A stretch of DNA of 64,000 nucleotides from Salinibacter sp. 10B (lineage in GTDB: Bacteria; Bacteroidota; Rhodothermia; Rhodothermales; Salinibacteraceae), in contig NZ_MQWC01000004.1 in the NCBI RefSeq assembly GCF_002954405.1, forward strand, positions 3,226,668-3,290,667. The letters run 5' to 3'. Positions 52,586 to 61,888 of this stretch are shown in pieces; position 1 is the first letter of the stretch, and every line of letters starts with the position of its first letter. A program made the position numbers and the translations under genes. The notes beneath the pieces were generated by a model. It was not told where the DNA came from and searched no databases. It saw only the letters and a list, made by a program, of their open reading frames with translations.

Positions 52586-53010
52586 TCAGTTTGACTGACC
52601 ACTCGCCCGGTCTACGAGTGGGACGGGCCAAATATCGACTCCCAGGGCCATTTCTTGAAGTGTGGTCATTGTGGTCCGGTAGAAGGTGGCGACCGACATC
52701 GGTTCGAGGGGAAACGACCGTTTCGCCCCCTGATCATCGCCGATGTGGAGCTTGTGGTCGATGAAATCGAAGTCGATATGGAAACGTCGGTTGCCGTGCG
52801 GCATGGGAGAGGTGGTGAGTCCTCGGCAGGTGACGTATAGCGTCACGTTCTACCAGTGGTTGAGGAGGGACGTTTGCTCCAGACGAATCTTCCCGACGAT
52901 TTGCGTCCACATGTGGGGGAAAGGGTCGGGTGCCATGCCTCGGGGGAAGGAAGTGTGGTCAGCCGGAAGACGAGGAAGTGGACATGGGAGATCGCGGGTC
53001 GGGAGGGGGG
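52586..53010 (-). pseudogene. DUF5996 family protein gene, broken by a frameshift and a stop
   Basis: Read on the minus strand, HMWTQIVGKIRLEQTSLLNHW then TAG then NVTLYVTCRGLTTSPMPHGN, RRFHIDFDFIDHKLHIGDDQ and EPMSVATFYRTTMTTLQEMA match DUF5996 proteins, where NHWWNV is conserved; the second Trp codon TGG has become TAG. The N-terminal start PEAWHPTL appears one frame away because of an extra C in a run of five (near 52925). Function of the family is unknown. Two lesions indicate decay. Confidence 0.82.
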
Positions 53011-53141
53011 CACATGACGCGGCCGGTCCCTGCCTTTGCAACGCCATTCTACTCCGTTTCAGCACCATTGCTCCTCGTGCGTGTCCCAGTTCTGCCGGAG
53101 CTGTCGAGGGAGTAGGAAGTGGATCTAGGCCCAAACCGAAC

Positions 53142-54380
53142 TCACGATCCCGAGTGTACGGCCGAGATTGGCGTGCGCACCACGCGCACGGTAGAGGCAT
53201 CGGCGCTATCCGGCCCCACCCAGGCCCCGTAGAGCTGTTCCTTTCGCCGTACGAGTTGAGGAAACCCGACGCTTCGCGAGGCGGACGGCACGGTGCCGAT
53301 GGTTTTGGGGGGAGATGTTGGGCCGTCAGGGCTCACAGCCCTCACCTGAATGACTCCTCGGTCCTCTTGCTCCCCCAGCCAACTCACAATGGCAGTGCCG
53401 TCGTCGAGCAGAACGGCATCAACCCGGCCCTTTGTTTGTCCGTCCGCTACGATCACGGGCTCGGTGAACTGGTGCCCCCCGTTGTCCGAGAATGCTGTCT
53501 TGACACGTGGCTTTCCGTTCGCTGCCGTAAACCAGGCGGCCACGACCCGACCATCCTGTGCTGCAAGGACCGGTCCATTGACGGGACAGCCCTCGATCTT
53601 CCATCCGTCGTCGTGCAGGGGCATCGGATCCGACCACTGTTCACCGTCGAACCGTACAAGATGGATGTCGCGGATTTCCTCGGTCGAACGGTCGCGATAG
53701 GCCACCAGGGCTTCCGCTCCGATCCGTACGGCACTCGTCGCACAGCACTCGCAGGTGCGAGAGTCCAGCACGGCCCGATGGGTGACAGTTCCCGTTGAGT
53801 CGAGAACGGCCCCACGGAGCGTCATCTCCCCCTGTCCGTGCCCGTCGTCGGACATCTTGCGTCCATCGAGCCACACGGTCAGCAATTGGTGATTCTCCCA
53901 CGGGAGGAGCGAGACGAATCCATGCTCCGTCGGAGTGGCGTCTCGATGAGGCGTAACGGGCGGATGCCACGTCCCGTCTCCCGTCGTTTGGGTGATGCGC
54001 ACGGCATACGCAAGAGCGCGTTCTCCGTTGCTTTCCAGGTAGTGGGCAGCGATGCGTCCGTCTGGCAGGGGGTGTACCGAGGGAAGATCGGCCCAGTTGA
54101 CGAACCAGTCGGTCCCCGTCGCCACCGTCGCTGGGTCGGTCCAGCGTGTATCCGTTCGGCGTGTGTACCGGAGGGCGTACTGGTCCTCCCCTCCAAGGGG
54201 CGCCAGCCAACTCAGCCACATCGTCCCTTCAGAATCCACTTGTAGGCGCGGTTGCCCACTTCCCGGCGTCACAGGGGGCGTCAGCATCTCGGGAGAAAAA
54301 GACGGAGAAGACTTCGATCCGCACCCCGATCCTACACAGAGCAGGACAGTGACGAGAACAGCAAGAACAGAGAGGCGCAT
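53142..54380 (-). CDS. BNR/sialidase-like repeat lipoprotein
   Basis: Start at 54380 (MRLSVLAVLVTVLLCVGSGCG), with lipobox GSGCG, giving about 412 aa. The mature part has repeated Asp-box-like blades: QVDSEGTMWLSWLAP, LPDGRIAAHYLESNGERAL, WENHQLLTVWLDGRKMSDDG, AQDGRVVAAWFTAANGKPR, LLDDGTAIVSWLGE and a final VRRKEQLYGAWVGP. This is a six-bladed exo-sialidase-type fold, but catalytic residues of true sialidases are not evident, so a binding or unknown enzyme role is more likely. CECCATSAVRIG supplies clustered Cys. Confidence 0.78.
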   Translation of the reverse strand: MRLSVLAVLVTVLLCVGSGCGSKSSPSFSPEMLTPPVTPGSGQPRLQVDSEGTMWLSWLAPLGGEDQYALRYTRRTDTRWTDPATVATGTDWFVNWADLPSVHPLPDGRIAAHYLESNGERALAYAVRITQTTGDGTWHPPVTPHRDATPTEHGFVSLLPWENHQLLTVWLDGRKMSDDGHGQGEMTLRGAVLDSTGTVTHRAVLDSRTCECCATSAVRIGAEALVAYRDRSTEEIRDIHLVRFDGEQWSDPMPLHDDGWKIEGCPVNGPVLAAQDGRVVAAWFTAANGKPRVKTAFSDNGGHQFTEPVIVADGQTKGRVDAVLLDDGTAIVSWLGEQEDRGVIQVRAVSPDGPTSPPKTIGTVPSASRSVGFPQLVRRKEQLYGAWVGPDSADASTVRVVRTPISAVHSGS

Positions 54381-54744
54381 GAGAAGAGGGAAGGGAAAAG
54401 AGCGCTCGGGCCAACGAGGGGGGAGTTTAGTACCACATGAGGAACGCGCGTCGACGCCTCGGTCTGCCCATCGCCAGGTGGGGAGAGATCTCCGCGGGAA
54501 AGCGCCTGAAGGGGAAGGACGATTGGGAGCGGTCGCCGAGAGCGTCCGAGACGACAATAGAGACAAAAAAAGAACGCCGTCTCGAACCCCGAGCGGCGTT
54601 TTTTACATCCTCATCTACTACCAGTATAACAAAACCGACCCCCAGGTACGAGTAAACTAAGAGCAACGTTCTTGTAACGTGGTGGTAGAGCCGGTCGGGC
54701 TGTGGAAGTAAAGAGGAAAGGGACGAAATACGGCGGTCTTACGG
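54381..54744. other. Intergenic stretch with the ABC exporter terminator
   Basis: About 360 bp. Apart from the terminator at 54565-54604 no gene or repeat seen. Confidence 0.5.
54565..54604 (-). terminator. Intrinsic terminator downstream of the ABC exporter gene
   Basis: Stem AACGCCG ... CGGCGTT, with inner CTCG/CGAG pairing, and a run of seven T on the minus strand (and six T on the plus strand). It lies about 140 bp after the ABC exporter stop. Confidence 0.85.
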
Positions 54745-56541
54745 CTATGCGATGCTCTCACTCGATCCGAGGGGGACGGAGTCTGCGTCGCGGCGTTGCA
54801 ACGCCCGGAGTTCTGCGTAGCGACCATCTAGGGTCAATAATTCATCGTGGGATCCGGCCTCGACCAGTCGGCCCTCTTCCAGAACAAAGATCGTATCAGC
54901 GTCCTCAATGGTACTGAGCCGATGAGCAATCACAATCGACGTGAGTCGCTGACCGCGAGCAAAGAGACCGTCGAGGGCGTCCTGGATTACGGCTTCCGAT
55001 TCGCTGTCGAGGTCGGACGTAGCTTCATCCAACAGAAGAATCTGCGCATCCTTGAGGATGGCACGGGCGATGGCTACCCGTTGCTTCTGTCCCCCAGACA
55101 GACGCACGCCGCGCTCGCCGATTTGGGTCTCATAGCCTTTCGGGAGGCGCTGGATGAAGTCGTGGGCGTTGGCCATCTTGCCGGCCCGTCGCACGGCCTC
55201 TGCGGATGCGGTGGGATCGGCGTAGCGGACGTTCTCGGCCACTGTGCCAGAGAAGAGCGTGGGGGCCTGCGGGACGAGAGCAATGCGTTGCCGGAGGGCG
55301 TTCAGGTCGAACGATCTCAGATCCTGTCCGTCGATCGTGACGCGGCCTTCTTGGGGATCCCAAAAGCGTCCAATGAGGCTGGCGGCTGTACTCTTTCCGG
55401 CGCCGGACGAGCCGACGAGGGCGGCCGTATCTCCCGGCTCGATCTGAAGGGATAGCCCTTTCAAGGCCGGCTCGTCGGCCTCCGGATACGTAAATCGGAC
55501 CTGTTCCAGGGCCACTGTTCCAACGGGGACGTCCGTTTTGTCTCCGCCGTCTTCCGGGGCCGTACTTGTGAGGTCCGACAGTCGCTCCAGGGCCGCCATC
55601 CCAGCCTGCAGCTTATCGTTGAAGAACATAACCGACTTGATTGGGCCCTGTAGCTGTCGCTGGTACATGATGAAGGCCGTGAGCTCTCCAATCGTGAGAC
55701 TGCCGTTGGCCGTCATCCAGCCCCCTACGAGCAGTAGGGCTCCGATGCCGTAGTTGGCAGTGATGTTGATGAGGCCCTCCATCGCCCCCACGTCCTTCCG
55801 TCGGTCCAGGTTGAGGTCAACGTACGTCTGGTTCTGTTCGCCGAAGCGCTCGCGCTCCTGGTCTTCGCTTACAAAGGCCTTCACCACGCGGATGTTAGAG
55901 ATCGCTTCCGTGGAGGCGGCCGTCATGCGGGCCACCGTCTCTCGAATATCGCGGGAGGCCTGGCGGAGCGGGTCCTGGTAGTAGTACGTGATAGCGGCCA
56001 GGAGGGGGAGCACGACCAGGTTCACGAGGGCGAGGGTCCAGCTCATCGAGACCAAAATGACGGCCACGACCAGGATGGCGACGAGCTGGCCCGACAGGCG
56101 GGAGGCCGCGGCCTGAATCATGCCTTCCAGGGCATTGGGATCGTTTACCACCCGTGAGCTCAGAGAGCCCGACTGTTCATCGGCAAAGCGGGAGACGGGG
56201 AGCTTGAGGAGATGCTCGTAGGCCTGCATGCGCACGTCACTCACCACCTGCTGGGTGAGGGCGAAGCTCCAGAACATTCCCCCGTACTCCACCACCGCTC
56301 GAAACAGATAGAAGCCCGCAAACGCGAGGCCGAACCAGAGAAAGAGTTGCATTTCTCCCTGTGGGATGACCGTGTCGAAGGCATACCGCACAAACTGCGG
56401 CCCCACTGCCTCCAGTGCCGCCGAGAAGCTAATGAGGAGGGCTAAGGCTACGACGCGGGTCTTGTACGGCGCCAGCACACGCCCGAGCTTTTTCAGAATG
56501 GTGAGGGTCGATTCCCTGGACTCGTTGTCAATGTCGGACAT
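54745..56541 (-). CDS. ABC exporter, half-transporter (MsbA/lipid-A-exporter type)
   Basis: Start at 56541 (MSDIDNESRESTLTILKKLG), giving about 598 aa. Six-helix membrane domain (VVALALLISFSAALEAVGPQ to AFIMYQRQLQGPIKSVMFF) with the coupling-helix region ISNIRVVKAFVSEDQE. The ATPase domain has Walker A GSSGAGKST (about residue 380), Q-loop VPQAPTLFSG, signature LSGGQKQRVAIARA, Walker B ILLLDEATSDLD and switch His IAHRLST. All catalytic residues are present. It forms homodimers or heterodimers; cargo unknown. It lies 144 bp after a sugar isomerase gene. Confidence 0.95.
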   Translation of the reverse strand: MSDIDNESRESTLTILKKLGRVLAPYKTRVVALALLISFSAALEAVGPQFVRYAFDTVIPQGEMQLFLWFGLAFAGFYLFRAVVEYGGMFWSFALTQQVVSDVRMQAYEHLLKLPVSRFADEQSGSLSSRVVNDPNALEGMIQAAASRLSGQLVAILVVAVILVSMSWTLALVNLVVLPLLAAITYYYQDPLRQASRDIRETVARMTAASTEAISNIRVVKAFVSEDQERERFGEQNQTYVDLNLDRRKDVGAMEGLINITANYGIGALLLVGGWMTANGSLTIGELTAFIMYQRQLQGPIKSVMFFNDKLQAGMAALERLSDLTSTAPEDGGDKTDVPVGTVALEQVRFTYPEADEPALKGLSLQIEPGDTAALVGSSGAGKSTAASLIGRFWDPQEGRVTIDGQDLRSFDLNALRQRIALVPQAPTLFSGTVAENVRYADPTASAEAVRRAGKMANAHDFIQRLPKGYETQIGERGVRLSGGQKQRVAIARAILKDAQILLLDEATSDLDSESEAVIQDALDGLFARGQRLTSIVIAHRLSTIEDADTIFVLEEGRLVEAGSHDELLTLDGRYAELRALQRRDADSVPLGSSESIA

Positions 56542-56685
56542 GGCAGATCGGGGACAGGAGCGAAACGTCGGCGGCACGGAGCGGGACGAACCCACAATCG
56601 TCGATCAATGCACGACGGCATGCGCCCGACTGTTTAGGAAAATTCCGTTCCGATCTGAGAGGACGCTTGACGGCGAGAAGAGTGG

Positions 56686-57513
56686 TTAGCTCGTCTCCAG
56701 GTGCTGCCGTAGAAAGGAAAGACAGTCTGGCACGTCTGCTTCGTCGAGTCCATGCAAGACGAGCGGCACGTCGACACCCGTAGCACGGAGCTCTCGAAGG
56801 TAGTGCTCGTAATCCAGAACGCCGAGTCCGGCCGGGCAAAATGATCCATCGGGCCGTCGGTCTTTGGCGTGAGCCATGACCACATGCTCACCCAAGAGGG
56901 ATAGGCCCTCTTTGACGAGGCGCCGTCGTTCGTCAGGAGCGGCCGTTTTGAAGAGATTGGCTGGGTCGAAGACGACCTTGAGGTGCGCACTGCGCATGGT
57001 CTTAAGGAGTCGCAGGCCCTTTTGGGCAGTATTCACCACGTTCGCATGTTCGGGCTCAAAGGCAAGCGTAACGTCGTACGTCTCCGCGATTGCAAGGGCT
57101 CGCTCCATGCTTTCACAGAGGTCGTGCCAGGCGGCGGAGGTGTCATTGTCTGGATGACGACGCCACTTGTCGTTTGGGTCGCGGGTGCCGGTGCAGAGCG
57201 TAATGACGTCCGTCCCCATCGCGTCACAAGCAGCTGCTAGAACCTCCAAGCGCCGGAGGCCTCGTGTGCGGACCGATACATCCGGATGAATCATGTTAAA
57301 CGTGCCGGAAACAGCCACAAGGTCAAGAGAGCGGGCGGCCGCAGTGGTTCCGATGTGTTCGGCAACCGAGTCGGGAATGGTTTCCGGCATAGAGGGCCGG
57401 CCGGCACAAGACATATTGAAGTGGGTGAGGCGTAGCCCCTGTGCCCGAACAGCGTCAAAGGTCGCTTCGACTGTCTCCCGGTCAAACGTTTTGGCAAAGA
57501 TGCCGACAGTCAT
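56686..57513 (-). CDS. Sugar phosphate isomerase/epimerase-type TIM-barrel protein
   Basis: Start at 57513 (MTVGIFAKTFDRETVEATFD), giving 275 aa. Xylose-isomerase-like TIM barrel: THFNMSCAG, VSGTFNMIHPDVSVRTRGL, LCTGTRDPNDKW, LAFEPEHANVVNTAQKGLRL (metal-ligand Glu), LKVVFDPANLF and VVMAHAKDRRPDG (Asp/His region). The ATG overlaps the stop of the Gfo/Idh gene (TAATG), so the two are translationally coupled and probably act on the same sugar or cyclitol. Confidence 0.9.
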   Translation of the reverse strand: MTVGIFAKTFDRETVEATFDAVRAQGLRLTHFNMSCAGRPSMPETIPDSVAEHIGTTAAARSLDLVAVSGTFNMIHPDVSVRTRGLRRLEVLAAACDAMGTDVITLCTGTRDPNDKWRRHPDNDTSAAWHDLCESMERALAIAETYDVTLAFEPEHANVVNTAQKGLRLLKTMRSAHLKVVFDPANLFKTAAPDERRRLVKEGLSLLGEHVVMAHAKDRRPDGSFCPAGLGVLDYEHYLRELRATGVDVPLVLHGLDEADVPDCLSFLRQHLETS

Positions 57514-58601
57514 TACAACGATCCCTGTACCTGGTTGAGATCCACCCATTGTTCGGAGTCTACGGACCGAGCGGTGGCGATCATGGCCCGCACAACGGCA
57601 ATTCCGTCGTCAATGCCAGTCCCCTGTTGGGGCGTTCCGTTCAGAATCGTATTTGCAAAGCCCTCCACCTGACGGCGGTAGAAGTGGGCATCCGATCCTA
57701 ACGGACGATGATATTGTTCATCTGACTCGGAGAAACAGTCGACTTCGCTTGCTTTGAAGTACCAGGGGTTGAAGGTTTTCCCCTGTACGCTTCCCTGCTC
57801 GCCGTAGATCTCAAAGCCCTCGTGCCAGTCCATGCGGACAGCAACCGTGAGGTCAAGGTGGCCCAGGGTGCCGTCCGTAAATGCGACGTCGATGAACCAG
57901 CAGTGCGGGCCGGCCTCGTTCGTATGACGAGCCCGCACGGCCTCGATCGACCCTCCCAGAAACTGGGTTGTATCGAAGAGGTGGCTCCCGTGGGCCCGCA
58001 TGTAGTAGTGCGCGAGATCGGCCTTCGGGTCGTCCTCCGGCGTCCGGGCCTGATCGCTCTGCACAATGACCGGCTGTGTGGCGTCGGTCATGTCGTAGCG
58101 GTGGGAGCTATCTGCATACCACGCCTTGAAGGCGAACATCTCTCCCAACTGTTCTCCGATGAAGTCGCGGGCGTACTCTAGACCGGGGTCAAACCGTTTC
58201 ATGTGGCCCACCTGCAGGACCACGTCGTTCATCTGAACGCGTTCGCGGAGATCGAGGCAGGCATCGAGGTCAGTGCCCAACGGCTTTTCAACGAGCACAT
58301 GCTTCCCGGCCTCGACGGCCTGTCGGGCGGCGGGGACGTGGAAGGCATCTGCCGTAGCGACGATCACAGCATCCACCGATGGGTCCGACAGCATGTCCTC
58401 GTAGGAGCCATACTGGACCTGCGGCTGGTGTACGGCAGCCATGCGCTCCCGGAGGTCGTTGGCTACGTCGCACAGGGCGTAGAGCTCGGCATTGTCGGCC
58501 TTGCGACACGCTTCGAAGTGGGCGGCCTGAGCAACCGGCCCGCAGCCAAGGACGCCAATTCGGAGCGAGGAGTCCAGGCTGGACGAGACAGAGTCGGGCA
58601 T
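57513..58601 (-). CDS. Gfo/Idh/MocA-family oxidoreductase
   Basis: 362 aa. N-terminal Rossmann fold: IGVLGCGPVAQAAHFEACRK, then DAVIVATADAFHVPAARQAVEAGKHVLVEKPLG (conserved Lys-Pro in the EKP motif). C-terminal substrate-binding domain (GHMKRFDPGLEYARDFIGEQ, YYMRAHGSHLFDTTQFLGGS). NAD(P)-dependent oxidation or reduction of a sugar or cyclitol; the exact substrate is unknown. It overlaps the isomerase gene by one base. Confidence 0.92.
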   Translation of the reverse strand: MPDSVSSSLDSSLRIGVLGCGPVAQAAHFEACRKADNAELYALCDVANDLRERMAAVHQPQVQYGSYEDMLSDPSVDAVIVATADAFHVPAARQAVEAGKHVLVEKPLGTDLDACLDLRERVQMNDVVLQVGHMKRFDPGLEYARDFIGEQLGEMFAFKAWYADSSHRYDMTDATQPVIVQSDQARTPEDDPKADLAHYYMRAHGSHLFDTTQFLGGSIEAVRARHTNEAGPHCWFIDVAFTDGTLGHLDLTVAVRMDWHEGFEIYGEQGSVQGKTFNPWYFKASEVDCFSESDEQYHRPLGSDAHFYRRQVEGFANTILNGTPQQGTGIDDGIAVVRAMIATARSVDSEQWVDLNQVQGSL

Positions 58602-58650
58602 GGCACGGGAAGGAAAGTCCGAGGACGGAGGAGAGTCCGTCTGGGAATGG

Positions 58651-58920
58651 TTAGGTCTGGTTCCGTGCCAGCAGTTTGACCGATCGCAGCTCCGTGAGGG
58701 CCGCCACCATCAGACAGTGCTCCCACGACACGTCGGCCGTAGTGCCGGCGTCCCCGTGGGTGGCCGCATCGAGTGCCGCCCGTTGCACAGTCTGGTCTAC
58801 AAGGTAGGAAATGAGGTGCTGTGTCGACACAGTCGTGGTTGGGGAGAGCGACAGACTGTCGGCGTCTACATCGGCCAACTGTTCCTCGAAAAACTGGCGG
58901 ACCCAACGAATCGCATCCAT
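58651..58920 (-). CDS. Hypothetical small helical protein
   Basis: 89 aa. Acidic N-terminal half (VRQFFEEQLADVDADSLSLS) and two helices (QHLISYLVDQTVQRAALDAA and CLMVAALTELRSVKLLA). No signal peptide or membrane segment; family not recognised. It precedes the oxidoreductase gene by 49 bp on the same strand, so it is probably in the same transcript. Confidence 0.6.
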   Translation of the reverse strand: MDAIRWVRQFFEEQLADVDADSLSLSPTTTVSTQHLISYLVDQTVQRAALDAATHGDAGTTADVSWEHCLMVAALTELRSVKLLARNQT

Positions 58921-59313
58921 GAAAATAAGGGGCTAACTGGAAGTTGTGTCGAATGGTCGGACGGTATGCAGATCCGACGCACAGTGATCGCGACAGGAGA
59001 CTTCTGTCGTAAGGTACAGTACACCTGGGAGAATCATAAACCGGGCAGGCTCACCCTGCCGCCGGTACAGCCGGAAGGTCGGCGTTTGCCCACGTCCGAC
59101 GGGGGAGGACACCTCCCTGTAGTGCCCATCAGCTCTTGACGGGACTCTAATCTTAACCAAAAATCGATCCAGTTTCGTACTCCGGTTTGTGAAGTCCCGT
59201 GCGGGGGCACTCTCGTTACAGAAACGAGTCCTCTTTTCCTTTCAGCTCTGTTTGGGCCTGTTCGGGTGAATCTCATTCGCGGCGCCCGAGAATACACGTG
59301 AATAAAATTGTGT
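58921..59313. other. Intergenic stretch with a GC-rich hairpin
   Basis: About 390 bp. At 59041-59060 a stem GGCAGG / CCTGCC is present, too weak and distant to assign. No gene supported. Confidence 0.4.
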
Positions 59314-59949
59314 TCACTCGTCGACCACAATACTGGTGGGCGAGTCCCAGGTCGAACCGAATGCAAAGTCGCGGAGGGACTTACGCGATCGCTGCGACTG
59401 TTCGGACGCTTGCATCTTCTCGCTGAGCTGTTCAGGGGCGCCCAGATATCCCACCGCAAGACCCGTCATCGGTTCAAAGTCGGAAGGAACGTCGAAGGCC
59501 TCGCGGATGACCTCCTGTTTGATTCCAGCCATCTGGTGAACGTACAGGTCCATTGCCGTGGCCTGGAAGGTAAGGGCGGCGGAGGCGGCCCCCAGATCAT
59601 GCGGGGCTGCTCGGTTCGACGTGTCGTTTCGGGAGAAGGCCTTTTTGTAGAGGCCCAGCATCAGGACCGGGGCGTTTTCAGCCCACGCTTGGTTGCCCTC
59701 CGCGAGACACGTCAGCACCGTCTCGTAGGTCTCCGGATCGTCGTGTCGAGAGGCGACGATGTACCGCCAGGGCTGTTCGTTGTACGACGACATGGTCCAC
59801 CGCGCTGCTTCCAGCATCCGGCGAATCTTCTCGGGCTCTACGCGCTGGTCCGAGAAGGCACGCGGGCTCCACCGCTCGGCAAATATATCAAGGATGTCGT
59901 GATCGGGAGCAGCAGTCTTTCGATCGTCGGTAGCGGAGAGGGACTCCAT
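59314..59949 (-). CDS. Nitroreductase-family flavoprotein
   Basis: 211 aa, cytoplasmic, FMN-dependent. Family motifs: ERWSPRAFSDQRVEPEKIRRMLEAARW at the N-terminus (RWSPR binds FMN phosphate), SSYNEQPWRYIVASR, HDLGAASAALTFQATAMDLY, GIKQEVIREAFDVPSDFEPMTGLAVGYLG. It may reduce nitro groups, quinones or other substrates. It stands alone. Confidence 0.92.
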   Translation of the reverse strand: MESLSATDDRKTAAPDHDILDIFAERWSPRAFSDQRVEPEKIRRMLEAARWTMSSYNEQPWRYIVASRHDDPETYETVLTCLAEGNQAWAENAPVLMLGLYKKAFSRNDTSNRAAPHDLGAASAALTFQATAMDLYVHQMAGIKQEVIREAFDVPSDFEPMTGLAVGYLGAPEQLSEKMQASEQSQRSRKSLRDFAFGSTWDSPTSIVVDE

Positions 59950-60086
59950 GAGCGAGATGCAGAAAATCCGTGAGTGGGGCCATGAGAAGGTATTTGTACG
60001 TTCTATCCCGTGGTAGTCTTTTCTGGAACGTTTGTTTCAAATCCGGCATCCACAGATTTATAAGGGGGCAGCGTCCCGAGTGCGGA

Positions 60087-60371
60087 TTACTCTCGTCCAA
60101 GCAGGAAGTACAGAATGATGCCGCCTATGGGGAAGAAGACGATGAGGAGGGCCCAGATCACCTTGTTCATTGTACTTCGACCCTCATCCCCCAAGAGATC
60201 AATGAGGGCCACGATGTCGAGGACGATGATCGCTGTGCCACAGAAGCCCCATCGTGGGCGCGTCATGCGGTCGATGAGGTCCGGGCCGCCGCAGCCGGTG
60301 AGCAGGACCGTGAGGGGAGCAAGGAGAAGCAGGAGGCGAGACGAGAGGGAGGACCGACGTTCGGTTGACAT
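60087..60371 (-). CDS. Small lipoprotein with a PLDc_N domain
   Basis: 94 aa. Leader with lipobox (LTVLLTGCGG), then FCGTAIIVLDIVALIDLLGD, MNKVIWALLIVFFPIGGIILYFLLGRE, which is the two-helix PLD-nuclease N-terminal domain, found on many small membrane proteins of unknown role. Confidence 0.82.
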   Translation of the reverse strand: MSTERRSSLSSRLLLLLAPLTVLLTGCGGPDLIDRMTRPRWGFCGTAIIVLDIVALIDLLGDEGRSTMNKVIWALLIVFFPIGGIILYFLLGRE

Positions 60372-60600
60372 AGAGGTATGGGAATCCGTGGAAGAGGACT
60401 CGGCAGTCAAAGATACGTTTTGGGATTGGGAATTGGTACAGCACTCAGAGTTGAGTGTAGGGATAGAGGGATGGGCGTGGTGTTTTGCACGGAAGCAACC
60501 GCTGAACGTCCAACCCGACACGAAAATTCGGAACCACTGCCCGCGGCTGCTTCGTTTCTAGGACGTTCGTATTGCCAAGCCACCACTCCCTGTACCGACG

Positions 60601-61743
60601 ATGCGCATCGGCCACCTCGACTTTGACGATCGGCCGCTTTTCCTCGCGCCGATGGAGGACGTGAGCGACCCTCCGTTTCGCATCCTCTGCAAGCGGTACG
60701 GCGCCGACATGATGTACACCGAGTTCGTCTCCTCGGCCGGCCTGTTGCGCGAGCAGGAGCACGAGCAGCAGAAGCTGGAGATTTTCGACGAGGAGCGGCC
60801 CATCGGCATTCAGGTGTGGGGGGGCGAGATCGAAGAGGTGAAGAACGCCACGCCGATGGTGGACGCCGCAGGGCCGGACGTGATCGACATCAATTTTGGC
60901 TGTCCGGTACGCAAGATTGTACAGAAGGACGGCGGGGCGGGGGTGCTGCGCAACATCGACAAAATGAAGCGCATCACGGCGGCGGTGATGGAAGAAGCCA
61001 GTCGGCCCGTTACCGTCAAGACGCGCCTGGGGTGGGACGACGACTCGATCCACATTGTGGACGTGGCGCGGATGTTGGAAGAGATGGGTGTGGCGGCGCT
61101 CACGGTGCACGCCCGCACCCGCGAGCAGAAGTACAAAGGCGACGCGCGCTGGGAGTGGCTCCGCAAGATCAAGGAGGAGGGCGTGCAGGACATGCCCTTT
61201 ATCGGCAACGGCGATGCGCTGGACCCCGAAGCCATCGAGGCGATGTTTGAAGAGACCGGCGTGGATGGCGTGATGATGGGCCGTGGCGCGCTGGGCAACC
61301 CCTGGATTTTTGACCGGGCCAAGAAATACATGGAGACCGGCGAGCTGCCCCCACCGCCCTCGTGGGAGGAGCGCGTGCAGGTCGTGGCCGAGCACCTGTC
61401 GCTCAAGTGCGAGTGGCTGGGCGAGCGCACCGGCGTGATGGAGATGCGCAAAAACTACAGCAGCTACTTCAAGGGCTTCCGCAACGCCTCCACGCTGCGA
61501 CACAAGCTGATGCAGCCGGAGACGAAGGAGGGCGTGCTGGAGGTCATGCTCAACTTCAAGCCCGACGCGCCGGACATCCAGATTCCCTCTGCCTCCCTTC
61601 CCGAGCAGACCGCCGATCCGGACGCCGTGGAGACTAAAAAGCCCGACGTGCCGGACGACCTCCCGTCGCCGGGGGGGGATGGCGCCAAGTCGGACGAAGA
61701 GGTCGGCACGAAAAAAGCCGAACTGCCGCCGTCGATGGCTTAA
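60601..61743 (+). CDS. dusB: tRNA-dihydrouridine synthase
   Basis: 380 aa. FMN enzyme that reduces uridines in tRNA. Motifs in order: LFLAPMEDVSDPPFR, YTEFVSSAGL, VIDINFGCPVRKIV with the catalytic Cys, GGAGVLRN, VKTRLGWDDDS, LTVHARTREQKYKGDARW, FIGNGDALDPE, MMGRGALGNPWIF. The domain ends near residue 330; the last 45 residues are an acidic, proline-rich tail that is not normal for the family. Confidence 0.94.
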   Translation: MRIGHLDFDDRPLFLAPMEDVSDPPFRILCKRYGADMMYTEFVSSAGLLREQEHEQQKLEIFDEERPIGIQVWGGEIEEVKNATPMVDAAGPDVIDINFGCPVRKIVQKDGGAGVLRNIDKMKRITAAVMEEASRPVTVKTRLGWDDDSIHIVDVARMLEEMGVAALTVHARTREQKYKGDARWEWLRKIKEEGVQDMPFIGNGDALDPEAIEAMFEETGVDGVMMGRGALGNPWIFDRAKKYMETGELPPPPSWEERVQVVAEHLSLKCEWLGERTGVMEMRKNYSSYFKGFRNASTLRHKLMQPETKEGVLEVMLNFKPDAPDIQIPSASLPEQTADPDAVETKKPDVPDDLPSPGGDGAKSDEEVGTKKAELPPSMA

Positions 61744-61888
61744 ACGCCTGGATGCATGGAGGCGAGAACGGTTTGGCCTCCAGATTCCCCCTCGTCCCTC
61801 TCCGACGCTCAGTATCCGATTACAATCACCCCATCTGTCAAAAGTCGACTGAGCATCGGCTTCACTACTCTTCCGCTTCCCACCGCCT

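Noticed and set aside
58933-59160. Small minus-strand ORF downstream of the nitroreductase
   Set aside because: No motif, Arg/Pro-rich and containing the hairpin at 59041; probably non-coding.
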